A DNA stretch of 64,000 nucleotides, from positions 1 through 64,000 of the forward strand of contig DASZME010000012.1 of assembly GCA_035551995.1 (NCBI GenBank), in the 5' to 3' direction. The position numbers were made by a program, and so were the translations under genes. The notes under the pieces were generated by a model, which saw nothing but the letters and a program-made list of their open reading frames with translations, ran no database searches and had not been told where the DNA came from. The number at the start of each line of letters is the position of its first letter. Position 1 is the first letter of the stretch. This DNA is from RYN-428 sp035551995. Its GTDB lineage: Bacteria; Planctomycetota; Phycisphaerae; Tepidisphaerales; Tepidisphaeraceae. Shown here one piece after another: positions 63,418 to 64,000 of this stretch.

Positions 63418-64000
63418 TCAGGCGAGACTTGTCACTTCGGCTTCACGCACGACTTCTTGCGATGTCACCGTCCATATCCGCATCGCCGACGAAATCAGGA
63501 TGATCGCGCCGCAGATCAGCATCGCGACGATCAGCCCGGCCTGCGAGCCGGCATGCACGATCGCCCAAAAGGCGTTGCTGCCCGGCGGATGCGGATTTTG
63601 CAGCTGCGGCATCAGCGTGTTTCCCCATAAACTCGCGAGCATCTGGGCGGCGGCGGTCGTCGTCGTCGTCGCGACGACGAGCATCGGAATCACCGTCACC
63701 CATAAGTATTTCGCCCGGCCCTCCTTGGCCAGATATGAGCTCACGATCGCCAGGGCGATCACGGCGAGCATCTGGTTTGAGATGCCGAACATCGGCCAGA
63801 TGTCGCGCATGGAGCCGGACTGAATGAAGTAGACCCAGCCCAACACGATGACGGCGGTGCTGAAAAGCGTGCCGGGCATCCAACTGGTTTGACCGAGTTT
63901 GGGATGGATCTTGCCCATCACTTCCTGGAGCAGGAATCTGCCGATGCGCGTGCCGGCGTCGATGGTGGTCAATATGAACAGGGCCTCGAACATGATGGCG
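63418..64000 (-). CDS. cstA: Carbon starvation protein CstA (C-terminal part, cut by window edge)
   Basis: The visible 193 residues are the C-terminal portion of a CstA-type peptide/pyruvate transporter. FEALFILTTIDAGTRIGRFL is the CstA signature, followed by WPMFGISNQMLAVIAL and further membrane helices. Residues near the visible start lie inside a membrane segment; the N-terminus is beyond 64000. Pyruvate or peptide uptake is the family role. Confidence 0.88.
   Translation of the reverse strand, partial: AIMFEALFILTTIDAGTRIGRFLLQEVMGKIHPKLGQTSWMPGTLFSTAVIVLGWVYFIQSGSMRDIWPMFGISNQMLAVIALAIVSSYLAKEGRAKYLWVTVIPMLVVATTTTTAAAQMLASLWGNTLMPQLQNPHPPGSNAFWAIVHAGSQAGLIVAMLICGAIILISSAMRIWTVTSQEVVREAEVTSLA

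Overview
The window is GC-rich chromosomal DNA that reads like a planctomycete. The main pointers are two very large DUF1549/DUF1553 proteins (one with an N-terminal cytochrome c domain), two DUF1501 proteins, one DUF1552 protein, a secreted protein with a VPLPA-type C-terminal sorting signal, and lpxD. The exact class or genus cannot be fixed from the sequence alone. Start codons include ATG, GTG and TTG, usually behind a readable Shine-Dalgarno. I saw no rRNA, tRNA, CRISPR array or intact insertion sequence.

Layout. 1-4.4 kb: yidC (cut by the window edge) with a coupled phosphoesterase, a TIM-barrel sugar isomerase and nagB. 4.6-9.6 kb: a YyaL-type thioredoxin protein carrying an extra DsbD-like domain, downstream of a DUF1549/DUF1553 protein. 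9.9-15.2 kb: a zinc-ribbon membrane protein, ung, a sialate O-acetylesterase, a frameshifted dCTP-deaminase-like pair, and lpxD. 15.2-16.4 kb: broken small genes (a DUF2283 gene apparently split by inversion, and a HEPN gene with an amber stop). 16.4-22.5 kb: MFS transporter, ilvN, a phytoene/squalene synthase, a heptanucleotide repeat tract, a cytochrome P450, a PfpI-family protein and a DUF4058 protein. 22.6-28.5 kb: DUF1552 protein, a decayed pseudopilin, a GMC oxidoreductase with its gluconate-dehydrogenase subunit-3 partner, and two related secreted proteins. 28.6-33.8 kb: PSD1 protein, a ParE-type toxin-antitoxin pair (toxin frameshifted), and DUF1501 protein. 34.3-35.9 kb: ECF sigma factor, membrane anti-sigma candidate and a CpxP/CnrX-like periplasmic protein. 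36-41.4 kb: SNF2 helicase, SWIM protein and a second DUF1501 protein.

43.3-55.4 kb is an exopolysaccharide region: flippase, nucleotidyltransferase/kinase fusion, phosphotransferase-fold protein, two GT4 glycosyltransferases, a polymerase/ligase, a polysaccharide deacetylase and an ArnT-like glycosyltransferase, with the VPLPA-signal protein beside it. It is followed on the same strand by a leucine-rich-repeat protein and a two-gene phosphorelay (hybrid histidine kinase, then a REC/HD-GYP/REC/GGDEF/HPt protein) that could link c-di-GMP to polysaccharide output. The window ends with dapB and the C-terminal part of cstA.

Two things stand out. First, several families of dispersed palindromic repeats sit mainly at gene ends, and one copy lies in frame inside the SNF2 helicase, between the P-loop and motif Ia. 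Second, single-base disruptions concentrate in small accessory genes (dcd pair, DUF2283, HEPN, parE) while long genes remain intact.
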